From a virus, in IMG/VR virus record IMGVR_UViG_3300047274_000061, positions 1 through 31,869 of that record: 31,869 nt of DNA, one strand, 5' to 3'. The notes under the pieces are model-generated. The model saw only the letters and a program-made list of their open reading frames with translations, ran no database searches and had not been told where the DNA came from. The number at the start of each line of letters is the position of its first letter. Within the stretch, counting starts at the first letter, position 1. The position numbers and the translations under genes are program-made. Below, in pieces: positions 6,900 to 15,614 of the stretch.

Positions 6900-8798
6900 A
6901 TGGCAACAGTCGTAAAAGACTTTAAGATTAAGTCTGGCTTGGTTGTTGAGGGCACAAATGGTACCATCAACGGCTATGACATTCTTACAAAGAAAACAGC
7001 AGACCAGAACTACATTATTGGTCTGATTGGTGGCTCTGCTACCGCACTTGCTACCCCAGATACAGTAGTTCTTCGTGACAACAATGGTAGCTTTGCAGCT
7101 AACGTTGTTACAGCAGACCTAGTTGGTGATGTTACTGGTGACCTTACAGGTAACGTAACAGGTAACGTAACAGGTAACGTAACTGGCGATGTAACAGGTA
7201 ACTTGACTGGTAACGTTACTGGTACAGTTTCTGACATCTCAAACCACAGCACAGATGATCTTGCAGAGGGTGAAGACAACCTTTACTTTACAGAGGCTCG
7301 TGCTCAGGACGCATTTGGTGCAGGAACAGGTATTGGCCTAAACGCTGGTACAATTTCTGTTGACCGCACTACAGTAGATGCTTGGTACGACGCTGCAGGC
7401 TCTGCAGCCACTGCTCTTGAAGATGCAAATGACTACACTGACGCTCGTGAAACAGCTATCACTAATGCCTACCAGTCTTACGCAAACCAGGCAGAGCTAG
7501 ATGCTGTTGCAACTGCAGGTTCTTACACAGACGCTCGTGAGACTGCTATTACAACCGCTTACGAGGCATACGCTGATGCTGCTCAAGAAGCTGCAGAGGA
7601 CTACGCAGACGGCAAGATTGACGATGCTACTACCACAACCAACAAGACATGGTCTTCTTACAAGATTGATGCTGAGATTGGTTCTGCAGTTGCTGGTCTA
7701 GTGGGTTCTGCTCCAGAAGTTCTAGATACAATTCAGGAGCTAGCAACAGCACTTGAAAATAACCCAGACATTATTGCTGATCTTGAGACTGTTGCAGCAG
7801 GAAAGCAGGGTACTCTTACAGCAGGTAATGGTATTGTCATAGATGAGGATAACCTAATCTATGTTCCAACCTCTATTGGTAGTGGTATTTCTGTAACCCC
7901 AAGCACTGTTGAAATTGATCGTGACGTAGTAGATGAGTGGTACGATGCAGCAGGTGCAGCTTCAGCAGCTCAGTCTGCAGCCCAGAGCTTCGCAACTTCT
8001 GCAGACACAACCTTATATGGAACTGTAACTGGTGATATTGCTACTGCAAAGCAGCAGGCCATTGATGCAGCAGCCACAGATGCTACTACTAAGGCTAACG
8101 CTGCTCAGTCAGCTGCAGAGGCTACTGCCTCAGCAGACGCTACTACTAAGGCGAATGCTGCACAGTCAGCTGCTGAAACATTTGCAACTAATGCTATCAA
8201 TGCACTAGATACAGATGACATCGAAGAAGGGTTAAATAACCTGTACTACACAACTGGTCGTGCAAAGACTGATGCAGCTGCTCTGCTTGTTGGTGCAACC
8301 CTTACCAATATCCAGATTACTGGTGATGGAAATGGCCTAACAATTACCGCTGAAAACGGTGTTGCAGATTCTGATACTGATGACTTGCAGGAAGGTTCTA
8401 GTAACCTTTACTTCACAGATGAGCGAGCTGTAGATGCACTCCAGGGTACTGACTCAATGTTTACCACAGTAAGCATTGACGAGGTTGCTCTTCAGGTTGC
8501 TGCAACTCTGTCTGCTCCAACAGCAGGTATTCAGAATGCCTATGCCTGGGCTACTGCAGACTACCGTTCTGCAGAGTTCTTGGTAAAGGTTGCATATGGA
8601 ACACACACAGAAATCTCTAAGGTTCTTCTAACTCTAGATACTTCTGGCAACATTGCAATTACTGAATACGGAATTGTTGGAACTAATGGTTCTGCATCGT
8701 CAATCTCTGCTTCTGTGGTAGATGACGAAGTAGTTCTAGAAGTAACTACAAACAACAACAACTCTACAGTTACCGTAGTTGGTACACTGCTAGTATAA
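6900..8798 (+). CDS. Long tail fibre protein with TGNV tract and NLYFT repeats
   Basis: The 632-aa fibre protein starts with an adaptor VKDFKIKSGLVVEG, which is shared with the next protein (DKDFKVKNGIQVTG). Residues 76-110 are a G-[DN]-[VL]-T tetrapeptide tract. Three fibre motifs follow, of the form DD[LI]xEGxxNLY[FY]TxxRA, typical of T4-like and cyanophage fibres. Ala-rich helical segments (DARETAITxAYxxYA; TTKANAAQSAAE) predict coiled coil. The C-terminal domain from about 520 has NAYAWATADYRSAEFLVKVA and ITEYGIVGTNG, as in many phage fibre ends. AAGGAGA precedes ATG 6900. It probably forms a homotrimeric shaft and tip for host recognition. Confidence 0.8.
   Translation: MATVVKDFKIKSGLVVEGTNGTINGYDILTKKTADQNYIIGLIGGSATALATPDTVVLRDNNGSFAANVVTADLVGDVTGDLTGNVTGNVTGNVTGDVTGNLTGNVTGTVSDISNHSTDDLAEGEDNLYFTEARAQDAFGAGTGIGLNAGTISVDRTTVDAWYDAAGSAATALEDANDYTDARETAITNAYQSYANQAELDAVATAGSYTDARETAITTAYEAYADAAQEAAEDYADGKIDDATTTTNKTWSSYKIDAEIGSAVAGLVGSAPEVLDTIQELATALENNPDIIADLETVAAGKQGTLTAGNGIVIDEDNLIYVPTSIGSGISVTPSTVEIDRDVVDEWYDAAGAASAAQSAAQSFATSADTTLYGTVTGDIATAKQQAIDAAATDATTKANAAQSAAEATASADATTKANAAQSAAETFATNAINALDTDDIEEGLNNLYYTTGRAKTDAAALLVGATLTNIQITGDGNGLTITAENGVADSDTDDLQEGSSNLYFTDERAVDALQGTDSMFTTVSIDEVALQVAATLSAPTAGIQNAYAWATADYRSAEFLVKVAYGTHTEISKVLLTLDTSGNIAITEYGIVGTNGSASSISASVVDDEVVLEVTTNNNNSTVTVVGTLLV
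7125..7229 (+). repeat. Tandem 12-bp repeat encoding a T-G-[ND]-[VL] tract
   Basis: About eight consecutive 12-bp units close to GGTAACGTAACA encode residues 76-110 of the 632-aa fibre as GDVTGDLTGNVTGNVTG and onwards. Such tracts lie in the shafts of phage fibres. The DNA repeat could change copy number by slippage. Confidence 0.75.
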
Positions 8799-8829
8799 TT
8801 AAATAAAATCTGATAGGAGGAGTATCTAA

Positions 8830-9285
8830 ATGAGCACATTTGACAAGGACTTCAAGGTCAAAAATGGCATCCAGGTAACTGGAGGTGGTACCTTTGGAGC
8901 ACCAGTCACAGTTGCTACACCAACTGAGGACCTACACGCAGCAACTAAGGCATACGTTGATGCCTTGACTTCGGGTACCCCAGTTGGAGATACTCCTCCT
9001 TCAGATCCCGAAACTGGTAGTATTTGGTTTGATACTACCGTAGAAAGACTTAAGTTTTATTATGGGGAAGAATGGATTACTCTTGCAACAAGCAACGATT
9101 TCCAGCAGATTCCAGACCACATCCACGACACAGCTATCGATGGAACAGGAAGAATCGTAACCATATTCTGGGATGGTCAGTCATACGACAGCCCACAAAT
9201 CAATGTATTGGATGGAGGAACACCGTCATCAACATCATGGGATGTTGTCTTTGACGGAGGTTTGGCTACCGATAACTTTAACTAA
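8830..9285 (+). CDS. Short fibre-related protein
   Basis: This 151-aa protein begins with DKDFKVKNGIQVTGGGTFGAP, matching the N-terminus of the 632-aa fibre, followed by LHAATKAYVDAL. That motif recurs in the 955-aa fibre as LHATTKQYVDNV and is common in fibre chaperone-like or stem segments. Residues 55-90 hold SDPETGSIWFDTTVERLKFYYGEEW, seen in fibre ends of many phages. A strong AGGAGG site sits upstream. It may be a short side fibre or an assembly partner of the 632-aa fibre, sharing its attachment point. There is no enzymatic motif. Confidence 0.65.
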   Translation: MSTFDKDFKVKNGIQVTGGGTFGAPVTVATPTEDLHAATKAYVDALTSGTPVGDTPPSDPETGSIWFDTTVERLKFYYGEEWITLATSNDFQQIPDHIHDTAIDGTGRIVTIFWDGQSYDSPQINVLDGGTPSSTSWDVVFDGGLATDNFN

Positions 9286-9290
9286 ATAGC

Positions 9291-9299
9291 TGATATAAT
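9291..9299 (+). promoter_or_regulatory. Extended -10 promoter for the 955-aa fibre
   Basis: TGATATAAT ends 43 nt before ATG 9342. The predicted leader of about 36 nt contains AGGAGA at 9328-9333, so this unit uses a normal ribosome binding site. Confidence 0.65.
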
Positions 9300-9341
9300 T
9301 GAATCAACGTGGTAAGAGCCCACTTATAGGAGAAAGTAAAC

Positions 9342-12209
9342 ATGGCAACTAGAATGCAGCAACGCCGAGGAACTGTGGCGGAATGGACAGCAGCAAACCC
9401 TGTTCTAGCAGCAGGTGAGATTGGTTTTGAGACTGACAGTGGTCAGTTTAAGATTGGTGATGGAACTAACCACTGGGCTGACCTGTCATATTTTAGAAAC
9501 CTTGAGGACCTTGGCTTTAACGCAGAGGACTATGTTGAAGTTACCCTACTTGGAGAGCCTCTGGGTGTTGCTACTCTAGACGAAAACGGAAAGCTGTCGG
9601 CTGACCAGATTCCAAATATTGATGAAATTTCTCAGGACGCTATTGACGCAGCTTTGACAGCTGGAACAGGTATTAGCAAGACTTACAACGATGCATCAAA
9701 CACCATTACTATTGCTGTGGATTCAACTATTGCTACAAAGACCTATGTGGACGATGCCATCTCTGGAGTCATCGACGGTGCCCCAACCGCACTGGATACT
9801 CTAAACGAACTAGCAGCTGCTCTCGGAGACGATGAAAACTATGCAGTATCTACAGTAAACTTTATCAACACCAAGGTAGACGAGCTTACAGAAGACATTG
9901 CAGATGCTATCACTACTGCCTCTGCTACAACCGATTCGGCAATCTCTACTCTGACTACTAATACAATTGTGCCAATTCAGTCAGATATCTCTACTCTTCA
10001 GGATCAGGTAGTTGACCTAGCTAGCGACAAGCAAGACAAGGTCTCTGGTGTGTCTGATGCTGAGATCGGATACCTTGCCAATGTAACATCTGATATTCAG
10101 GGACAGCTAGATGCTAAGGCTAATGGTTCTCACACACACATTCTTGGTGAAATAACAGACGTAACAGTGACTGCAGCAGAGGTAAACTCTCTAGTTGGAA
10201 TCTCTGGCGATGTTCAGATTCTTCTGGATGGCAAGGCTGGGACAATTCACACACACAGTCTATCTGACATAACTGATGTTACTGCTACAGTTGCAGAAGT
10301 AAATGTTTTGGATGGCATCACAGCAACTACAGCTGAGCTAAACATTCTTGCTGGGGCAACAGTAACCGCTCTAGAACTAGATACCCTTTCTGGCGTAACA
10401 TCAAGCATCCAGAATCAGCTAAACAATAAGGCTGGTACAACACACACGCACACCTTGGTAGACGTAACGGACGTTACTGCTACTGTAGCTGAGGTAAACT
10501 ACCTATCTGGTGTTACCTCTGGAGTTCAGGGGCAGCTAGACGGAAAAGCAGATACCTCTCACTCACACGCTGTATCAGACCTAACTGGTGTTACTGTAGA
10601 TGCTGCAGCTATTAACTCTTTGTCTGGAATCCAGAGCAATGTCCAGGATCAGCTAGACGGCAAGTCTGATGACTCACACACACACCTGCTAGAGGATGTA
10701 ACTGATGTTACAGCTACTACTGCAGAGGTCAACTACCTATCTGGCGTTACATCTAGCGTTCAGGACCAAATAGACTCTAAGCAGGATGAAATCACTGGTG
10801 CTGCTACTAGCATTGTATCTTCAGACCTTACAGCCGACAGAGCACTTATTTCCGACGGAAGCGGAAAAGTTTGGGCATCTCTGATAACAAAGAGTGAGCT
10901 AGAAAAGCTTTCTGGAGTAACTTCTGGAATTCAGTCTCAGCTAGATGGAAAGTCTGCTATTGGCCACACGCACACCACAGCAGACATTGATGGACTCTCT
11001 GCTACAGCTACTGAGCTAAACCACTCTGTAGGGGTTACATCTTCTATTCAGACACAGCTAGATGGTAAGGCAGCATCAAGCCACACCCACCCACAGTCAG
11101 ACATTACTGATCTAGAGGATGACCTAGCATCTAAGGCAAACCTTTCTGGTGCAACCTTTACTGGAGCAGTGGTTCTACACGCTGACCCAACTCAGGCTCT
11201 ACATGCAACTACTAAGCAGTACGTTGACAACGTTGCTTCTGGAATCCTTGCAAAGCCATCTGTAGTTGCAGCAACAACTGCAAACCTGTCTGCAACCTAT
11301 AGCAACGGAAATAGTGGTGTAGGTGCTACACTTACTGCAACCTCTAATGGAGCATTCCCCCAGATTGATGGTGTCTCGGTTACAACTGTTAGCGGACAGC
11401 GTGGAGTTCTAGTGAAGAACCAAACCGATGCCTCTCAGAATGGTCGATACAACCTAACTACTCAGGGTGACGCAAACACTCCATGGGTGCTTACTCGCTG
11501 TGGCCTCTGTGACGAAGCTTCCGAAATCCCTGGTGCTTACGTATTCGTAACTGACGGTACCGTAAATGGTCAAACTGGATGGGTACAGCACGTAGATAGC
11601 CCAGACACTTTCACCGTCGGAACTGACGATATTGCTGTATTCCAGTTTGCTGGAGCAGGAGCGGTTACTGCAGGGACAAATATCTCTGTAACTGGTAGTG
11701 AGGTTTCTGTTGTTGATGATCCAGAATTCTCTGATATTGTTGTGACTGGATCTGTTGACTTTACTGGTGCAACAGTTACTGGTATCGCACTAGGAAATGG
11801 CGGTGTTGATGACGTAACTGTTTCAGGCCCAACATCTCAAGACGTTCTATACTTTAATGGGTTGGGCTGGGTAAATAAGTATATCAACGCAATTCCAACT
11901 AAGATTAGCGAAGCTACTGTAACATCAAACAATTATGAACTTGTAGCAGCAGATGCTGGAAAGATTGTTGAAATCTCAAATGCTAATGCAACCACAGTAA
12001 CAATTCCAAGCGATGAAAGCTTTGCAGTCGGAACTATGATTGTAGTATCGCAGACAGGTGCTGGACAGGTAACAGTTGTAGTAGAAAACTCTGGCACACA
12101 AACACTAAACTCTACCCCTGGCAGCAAACTGAGAGCTCAATGGTCAGTTGCAACATTGTTGAAGCGTTCAGCTAACACATGGCTAGTATATGGAGATTTG
12201 GTGGCTTAA
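9342..12209 (+). CDS. Large tail fibre with Mtd-type N-terminus and HxH repeats
   Basis: The 955-aa protein starts with a major-tropism-determinant-type N-terminal domain (1-50): MQQRRGTVAEWTAANPVLAA, GEIGFETDSGQFKIGDG, W..L. Residues about 235-590 are eight repeats of about 39 aa (AEVNxLSGVTSxVQxQLDGKxxxSHTHxxxDVTDVTAT); seven carry H[TS]H. HxH motifs coordinate iron in T4 gp37, so a metal-braced trimeric shaft is plausible. Residues about 625-770 hold LHATTKQYVDNV, RGVLVKNQTDASQNGRYNL and a W.L.R pattern, a common phage fibre domain. The last 100 residues include EISNANATTVTIPSDESFAVGTMI, as in fibre tips. AGGAGA precedes ATG 9342. The role is host receptor binding. Confidence 0.85.
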   Translation: MATRMQQRRGTVAEWTAANPVLAAGEIGFETDSGQFKIGDGTNHWADLSYFRNLEDLGFNAEDYVEVTLLGEPLGVATLDENGKLSADQIPNIDEISQDAIDAALTAGTGISKTYNDASNTITIAVDSTIATKTYVDDAISGVIDGAPTALDTLNELAAALGDDENYAVSTVNFINTKVDELTEDIADAITTASATTDSAISTLTTNTIVPIQSDISTLQDQVVDLASDKQDKVSGVSDAEIGYLANVTSDIQGQLDAKANGSHTHILGEITDVTVTAAEVNSLVGISGDVQILLDGKAGTIHTHSLSDITDVTATVAEVNVLDGITATTAELNILAGATVTALELDTLSGVTSSIQNQLNNKAGTTHTHTLVDVTDVTATVAEVNYLSGVTSGVQGQLDGKADTSHSHAVSDLTGVTVDAAAINSLSGIQSNVQDQLDGKSDDSHTHLLEDVTDVTATTAEVNYLSGVTSSVQDQIDSKQDEITGAATSIVSSDLTADRALISDGSGKVWASLITKSELEKLSGVTSGIQSQLDGKSAIGHTHTTADIDGLSATATELNHSVGVTSSIQTQLDGKAASSHTHPQSDITDLEDDLASKANLSGATFTGAVVLHADPTQALHATTKQYVDNVASGILAKPSVVAATTANLSATYSNGNSGVGATLTATSNGAFPQIDGVSVTTVSGQRGVLVKNQTDASQNGRYNLTTQGDANTPWVLTRCGLCDEASEIPGAYVFVTDGTVNGQTGWVQHVDSPDTFTVGTDDIAVFQFAGAGAVTAGTNISVTGSEVSVVDDPEFSDIVVTGSVDFTGATVTGIALGNGGVDDVTVSGPTSQDVLYFNGLGWVNKYINAIPTKISEATVTSNNYELVAADAGKIVEISNANATTVTIPSDESFAVGTMIVVSQTGAGQVTVVVENSGTQTLNSTPGSKLRAQWSVATLLKRSANTWLVYGDLVA
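10050..11110 (+). repeat. Eight 39-aa fibre repeats with HxH motifs
   Basis: DNA and protein repeats of about 117 bp, each with TxAEVNxLSGVTSxVQ and most with a SHTH doublet, lie in the middle of the 955-aa fibre. One unit is longer because of an insertion (TAELNILAGATVTALELDTL). Another has lost its HTH and carries ITGAATSIVSSDL in its place. Confidence 0.75.
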
Positions 12210-12211
12210 TT

Positions 12212-13816
12212 ATGAGAATATTTGGATTTGGTGGCAAGGTTCTTGGTGGAAAGTTTGAGGATGACTTTAATCGCTCAAATACCACTGGCGGACTAGGTGT
12301 TTCTAGCAGCGGTACCGAATGGGAAGCTGTAAATGGCCTGATCAACGTAGAGAATAATTCTGCAGTATCAACGCCACCAGCCTCTCCAACAGTTGGAAGC
12401 TCATATCCAATATCTGTAATTGAAGCACAAGATGAAAATGCCGTAATTACGCTATCTGATACAAACGAAGGATCTTCTGTAGCTCTTTGGGTTCAGTCTA
12501 GTCAGGACTGGTGGATGGTTTCTGTTGACTCCACATTTAATACCATTCCTGGTGCAGTGAACTACACATCTGGAACGCCACTAGTATATACTTCTAGCGG
12601 TCCCACATATACTAAGGGTGACACAACTTATACGAATGCTCTAGGAACCTATACCTCGAACACTCCGTATACACAAGGAGCCACAACCTATACTGCTGGT
12701 TCAAACAACTATACATCTGGATCCACCTTATACTCTGTTGGTGGAACATCTTATACTTCTGCAGCTGCTAACTATACAGCAGCTACAGTATATAGCTCAT
12801 ACACGCCATACACAGCTAGCACAGCGTTTACATCAGCAGGTGGAGGCACATACTCATTCGCAAACTATGCCTTTGATGACACATATTATACTCAGGGGCC
12901 AACTACATACTCTTCATCAACAGCATATACCATGAGCCAGCCATATACCTCAAGCAGAAGCTATACTATGAGTCAGCCATATACGTCTGCAACGAACTTT
13001 TCTTCAAACACAAACTACACTATGAAGTTTGCTCCATATGCTTGGACAAAGGGGCCTACCACATATACAAGCGGTAAAAGCTATACTGGTGGAACTGCAA
13101 ACTTTACAGCATCACCAGCTAACTATACTGGTGGAACTGCAAACTTTACTTCAAAAACTAATTTTTCTAGCGGAATAGCATATTCGTCGCAGAACGTCTA
13201 CATATTGTGGAATTCTGGAACTTATGTAGCTCCTACAAACTATACTCAGGGCCCGACCAACTATTATGCTGGTAGCTCTTACGTAGTTGCAGGCCCAACA
13301 ACTTATACTCAGAATGGACCATACTACACATCCAACACTCCTTACACAACAGTCGTTCCGTATACCTCTAATACGCCATATACGTCGAACACCCCATACT
13401 CTAGTGTAAATAACTATACTAGCAGCCTAGTTTACACAAGTGCTGATAACTATTCCTCGAATATTGCTTACACTTCAAACCACACCTACACAAAGGGACA
13501 GGACCCAGATACGTATGCCTACGCAGCTTACCTAAAGGTTAAAAAGTCTGTAGGAAATACCGTAAGCACCGTAAGCTCGTCAATTGTTTCGACGGTATCG
13601 ACAATTAAGTCGATCATTGTTCAGACGCTAGGCAACCAGATTACAGCAAAAGCCTTCTCTGATGACAATTTTGTTACTCAGATTGGTAATGATCTGGTAT
13701 ATACAGCAACTGGTGCTGTCGTAAATGCTAAATACGGAATCTCTTTATCTACTGCAGAGTACGATCAAAGTGCTATAATAGGTACTGAGATTGTAATCGA
13801 TAAAAACGATGCATAG
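12212..13816 (+). CDS. Jelly-roll-type protein interrupted by about 48 Tyr-Thr repeats
   Basis: I take ATG 12212, three bases after the previous stop; an in-frame ATG at 12179 would overlap that gene by 31 bp with no better site. The protein is 534 aa. Residues 15-110 look like the first half of a LamG/concanavalin-type jelly roll (FEDDFNRS, LGVSSSGTEWEAVNG, WWMVSVDS). Residues about 116-430 are a run of about 48 units, x-[YF]-[TS]-x3-5, such as PYTSNT, TYTQGPT and NYTGGTA. Residues about 435-534 read like the missing half of the jelly roll (YLKVKKSVGN, SIIVQTLGNQITAKAFSDD, GISLSTAEYDQSA). It lies among fibre genes and is probably a surface adhesin. The fold assignment is inference. Confidence 0.7.
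   Translation: MRIFGFGGKVLGGKFEDDFNRSNTTGGLGVSSSGTEWEAVNGLINVENNSAVSTPPASPTVGSSYPISVIEAQDENAVITLSDTNEGSSVALWVQSSQDWWMVSVDSTFNTIPGAVNYTSGTPLVYTSSGPTYTKGDTTYTNALGTYTSNTPYTQGATTYTAGSNNYTSGSTLYSVGGTSYTSAAANYTAATVYSSYTPYTASTAFTSAGGGTYSFANYAFDDTYYTQGPTTYSSSTAYTMSQPYTSSRSYTMSQPYTSATNFSSNTNYTMKFAPYAWTKGPTTYTSGKSYTGGTANFTASPANYTGGTANFTSKTNFSSGIAYSSQNVYILWNSGTYVAPTNYTQGPTNYYAGSSYVVAGPTTYTQNGPYYTSNTPYTTVVPYTSNTPYTSNTPYSSVNNYTSSLVYTSADNYSSNIAYTSNHTYTKGQDPDTYAYAAYLKVKKSVGNTVSTVSSSIVSTVSTIKSIIVQTLGNQITAKAFSDDNFVTQIGNDLVYTATGAVVNAKYGISLSTAEYDQSAIIGTEIVIDKNDA
12558..13500 (+). repeat. YT-repeat tract
   Basis: The tract encodes about 48 short units of 6-9 residues with an aromatic Tyr or Phe then Thr or Ser at regular spacing. 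Most units begin Pro, Thr, Asn, Ser or Ala before the Tyr. Some neighbouring units are nearly identical at DNA level (for example the PYTSNT units around 13380), others have drifted, so expansion by tandem duplication is likely. Confidence 0.8.
13771..13779 (+). promoter_or_regulatory. Possible extended -10 promoter inside the YT-repeat gene
   Basis: TGCTATAAT is a perfect extended -10 box lying within the last codons of the preceding gene, 51 bp before GTG 13831. It could drive the three-gene unit 13831-15595. Confidence 0.45.
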
Positions 13817-13830
13817 TAGATAGGATTTTT

Positions 13831-14520
13831 GTGAAACTAATTAGATTCTTTTCAAAAAAGATTTATGACAACTTGGGGCAGCCAACTACAGCTAAAAAAC
13901 ATCTGCCTCAATGGTATAAGGATTCTGAAGCAACTTTTATTACTGAAGATGGTTCAGAGCATGCTGGACTAAAGAAGTGCATTCCATTCCTTGACGCTAT
14001 GCTTTCTGGCTACATGTTGGTAACGCCAGTAGATATTTTTATCTCTCACAATGAAGACGGAACACCAAACATCAGATGGAATTCCCCAGAGTCATTTATT
14101 GATTTTATTTCAGAGAGAACTAAACTTCTTGGCGAACAAATGCCTCGTCCAGCTGGACATTTTCCAAACCACCTAGCATTTAGAGGAACTTGGGGTTTTA
14201 GACTTCCAAAAGGTTGGAGTGTGTTGGTCACTCAACCATTTAACAGACACGACCTTCCTTGGACGCTCACATCTGGACTCATGGATGCTGACCAATTTTC
14301 TACCAGTGGCAATCTGCCATTCTTCCTAAGAAAAGATTTCGTTGGAATGGTGCCTGCAGGAACACCAATTGCACAGGTATTGCCAGTAAAGAGGGCATCT
14401 TGGAAGGCAATCTATAATGACCAAGGACTAGTATACTTAGACGATTTGCAAACCGCAGCCGTGCGATCTTTTGGTAATAGCTACAAAAAGCTGTTTTGGC
14501 AAAGAAAGGACTATTCTTAA
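13831..14520 (+). CDS. Unknown phage protein, DUF6065-like pattern (copy 1)
   Basis: This 229-aa protein begins at a GTG. It is clearly paralogous to the protein at 14945-15595. Shared blocks are KKC[IV]PFLDAM..GY (here 48-61) with a following DI, a P.G[WY]S.L.T.P[FL]NR.DLP block, N.PFF.RKDFVG, PAGTPIAQ..P.KR..WK (175-182 for PAGTPIAQ) and a C-terminal YK[KR].FW.RK.YS. These recall the DUF6065-type proteins seen in many phages, but I could not compare them directly. No catalytic motif is known for them. The gene lies in the fibre block, so a part in virion assembly or fibre modification is possible but unproven. Confidence 0.6.
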   Translation: MKLIRFFSKKIYDNLGQPTTAKKHLPQWYKDSEATFITEDGSEHAGLKKCIPFLDAMLSGYMLVTPVDIFISHNEDGTPNIRWNSPESFIDFISERTKLLGEQMPRPAGHFPNHLAFRGTWGFRLPKGWSVLVTQPFNRHDLPWTLTSGLMDADQFSTSGNLPFFLRKDFVGMVPAGTPIAQVLPVKRASWKAIYNDQGLVYLDDLQTAAVRSFGNSYKKLFWQRKDYS

Positions 14521-14523
14521 TAA

Positions 14524-14958
14524 ATGGCAAAGAAAAAAGAGAAAAACATTTACGGTGAATATCTTTATGACTACAAGCCAACGGTTGGTTCGCTTCTGAG
14601 GGAATACCTTCAAGAGCGTCTCTCAAACGTTAGAAGGGTCAAAGAATCTCCAATTCAGCCAGGAGCAATATTCAGACCACAAGAGGATGTTTTGAAGAAT
14701 CTGCCACTTCAGTATATTGCTGTAGTAAAAGACTCTGTTGTGGAAGAAATGATTCGTGTTAACGTAAAAACAGCTGAAGTTTTGTTGTCTGAAAACGTAC
14801 AACTAGTTGCTTTTAACCCACAAGAAGTAGTGGTTCAGCTAGGCATGATATGTAAGGATGGAGAGTTCTTATTCCAGGCAGATATTCCAAAAGAAAACTC
14901 AGATTTTATAAATTCAGACACTACTTTTGAAGAGGAAATAGCTAATGAAAAAGATTAA
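14524..14958 (+). CDS. Unknown protein between the two paralogues
   Basis: This 144-aa protein starts three bases after the previous stop and overlaps the next gene by 14 bp, so the three genes form one unit. The N-terminus is strongly basic (AKKKEKN), the middle has alternating hydrophobic strands (YIAVVKDSVVEEMIRVNVKTAEVLLSE), and the last 15 residues are acidic (TTFEEEIANEKD). No family recognised. Its tight coupling to both DUF6065-like genes suggests a shared function. Confidence 0.55.
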   Translation: MAKKKEKNIYGEYLYDYKPTVGSLLREYLQERLSNVRRVKESPIQPGAIFRPQEDVLKNLPLQYIAVVKDSVVEEMIRVNVKTAEVLLSENVQLVAFNPQEVVVQLGMICKDGEFLFQADIPKENSDFINSDTTFEEEIANEKD

Positions 14959-15595
14959 GTTTAGGTCTAAATATCCTGGCATCTCTTATGACACACCAAA
15001 GCCAGCCTCAAGAATGGTTCCAGAATGGTTTAGAAAATTTGATGGGGTAGTTAATGGTCAAGAAACTATCAAGAAGTGTGTCCCATTCCTGGATGCTATG
15101 ACCACTGGTTACGCAATTACTTTGGCAGCAGACATCTACGTGGATAAGAATGGTGTTCAGCAAATTTCAAAAGATGGTGTAGTAACTACGCACCTTGTTG
15201 ATCAAATTGGTGAGATGAAGGTACCATATGAGTACATTAGAACACCATTTAAGTGGATGAACTTTTTTATTGCTAAAACCCCAAGAGGATACAGCACTCT
15301 GTTTACACACCCACTGAATAGGCCAGACTTGCCATTCTATACCTTGAGCGGTGTTGTAGATACCGACAGCTTCCCCTTAGAGGTAAACTTTCCATTTTTT
15401 ATGAGAAAGGATTTTGTTGGAATCATTCCTGCAGGTACCCCTATCGCACAAGCGATTCCTTTCAAAAGAGAAGACTGGAAGATGGATCTTGACACAGAGA
15501 GTCCATATCAGGAGCCAACATTTACTCATACTATGCACAATCCGCCATTTGGATATTATAAGAGACACTTCTGGTCACGTAAAAAGTACTCGTAG
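14945..15595 (+). CDS. Unknown phage protein, DUF6065-like pattern (copy 2)
   Basis: This 216-aa paralogue of the protein at 13831-14520 keeps all the shared blocks: KKCVPFLDAMTTGY (43-56), TPRGYSTLFTHPLNRPDLP, NFPFFMRKDFVGIIPAGTPIAQ (PAGTPIAQ at 162-169), FKREDWK and a final YYKRHFWSRKKYS. The region between (about 65-95) and the segment before the C-terminus differ in length and sequence, so the duplication is old or under divergent selection. A GAGG site lies inside the upstream gene. Function unknown; as for copy 1, the fibre-gene neighbourhood hints at a virion role. Confidence 0.6.
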   Translation: MKKIKFRSKYPGISYDTPKPASRMVPEWFRKFDGVVNGQETIKKCVPFLDAMTTGYAITLAADIYVDKNGVQQISKDGVVTTHLVDQIGEMKVPYEYIRTPFKWMNFFIAKTPRGYSTLFTHPLNRPDLPFYTLSGVVDTDSFPLEVNFPFFMRKDFVGIIPAGTPIAQAIPFKREDWKMDLDTESPYQEPTFTHTMHNPPFGYYKRHFWSRKKYS

Positions 15596-15599
15596 TGTG

Positions 15600-15608
15600 T
15601 GATAAAAT
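15600..15608 (+). promoter_or_regulatory. Extended -10 promoter, leaderless start at 15615
   Basis: TGATAAAAT ends 7 nt before ATG 15615, with no Shine-Dalgarno between. It lies immediately after the stop of the preceding gene. Confidence 0.7.
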
Positions 15609-15614
15609 AGTTTT

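Noticed and set aside
9342-12209. Diversity-generating retroelement because of the Mtd-type N-terminus
   Set aside because: No reverse transcriptase gene, no template/variable repeat pair and no C-type-lectin end on either Mtd-like fibre in the window.
12179-12211. Upstream start for the YT-repeat protein
   Set aside because: It would overlap the preceding fibre gene by 31 bp without a ribosome site; ATG 12212 lies directly after that gene's stop.
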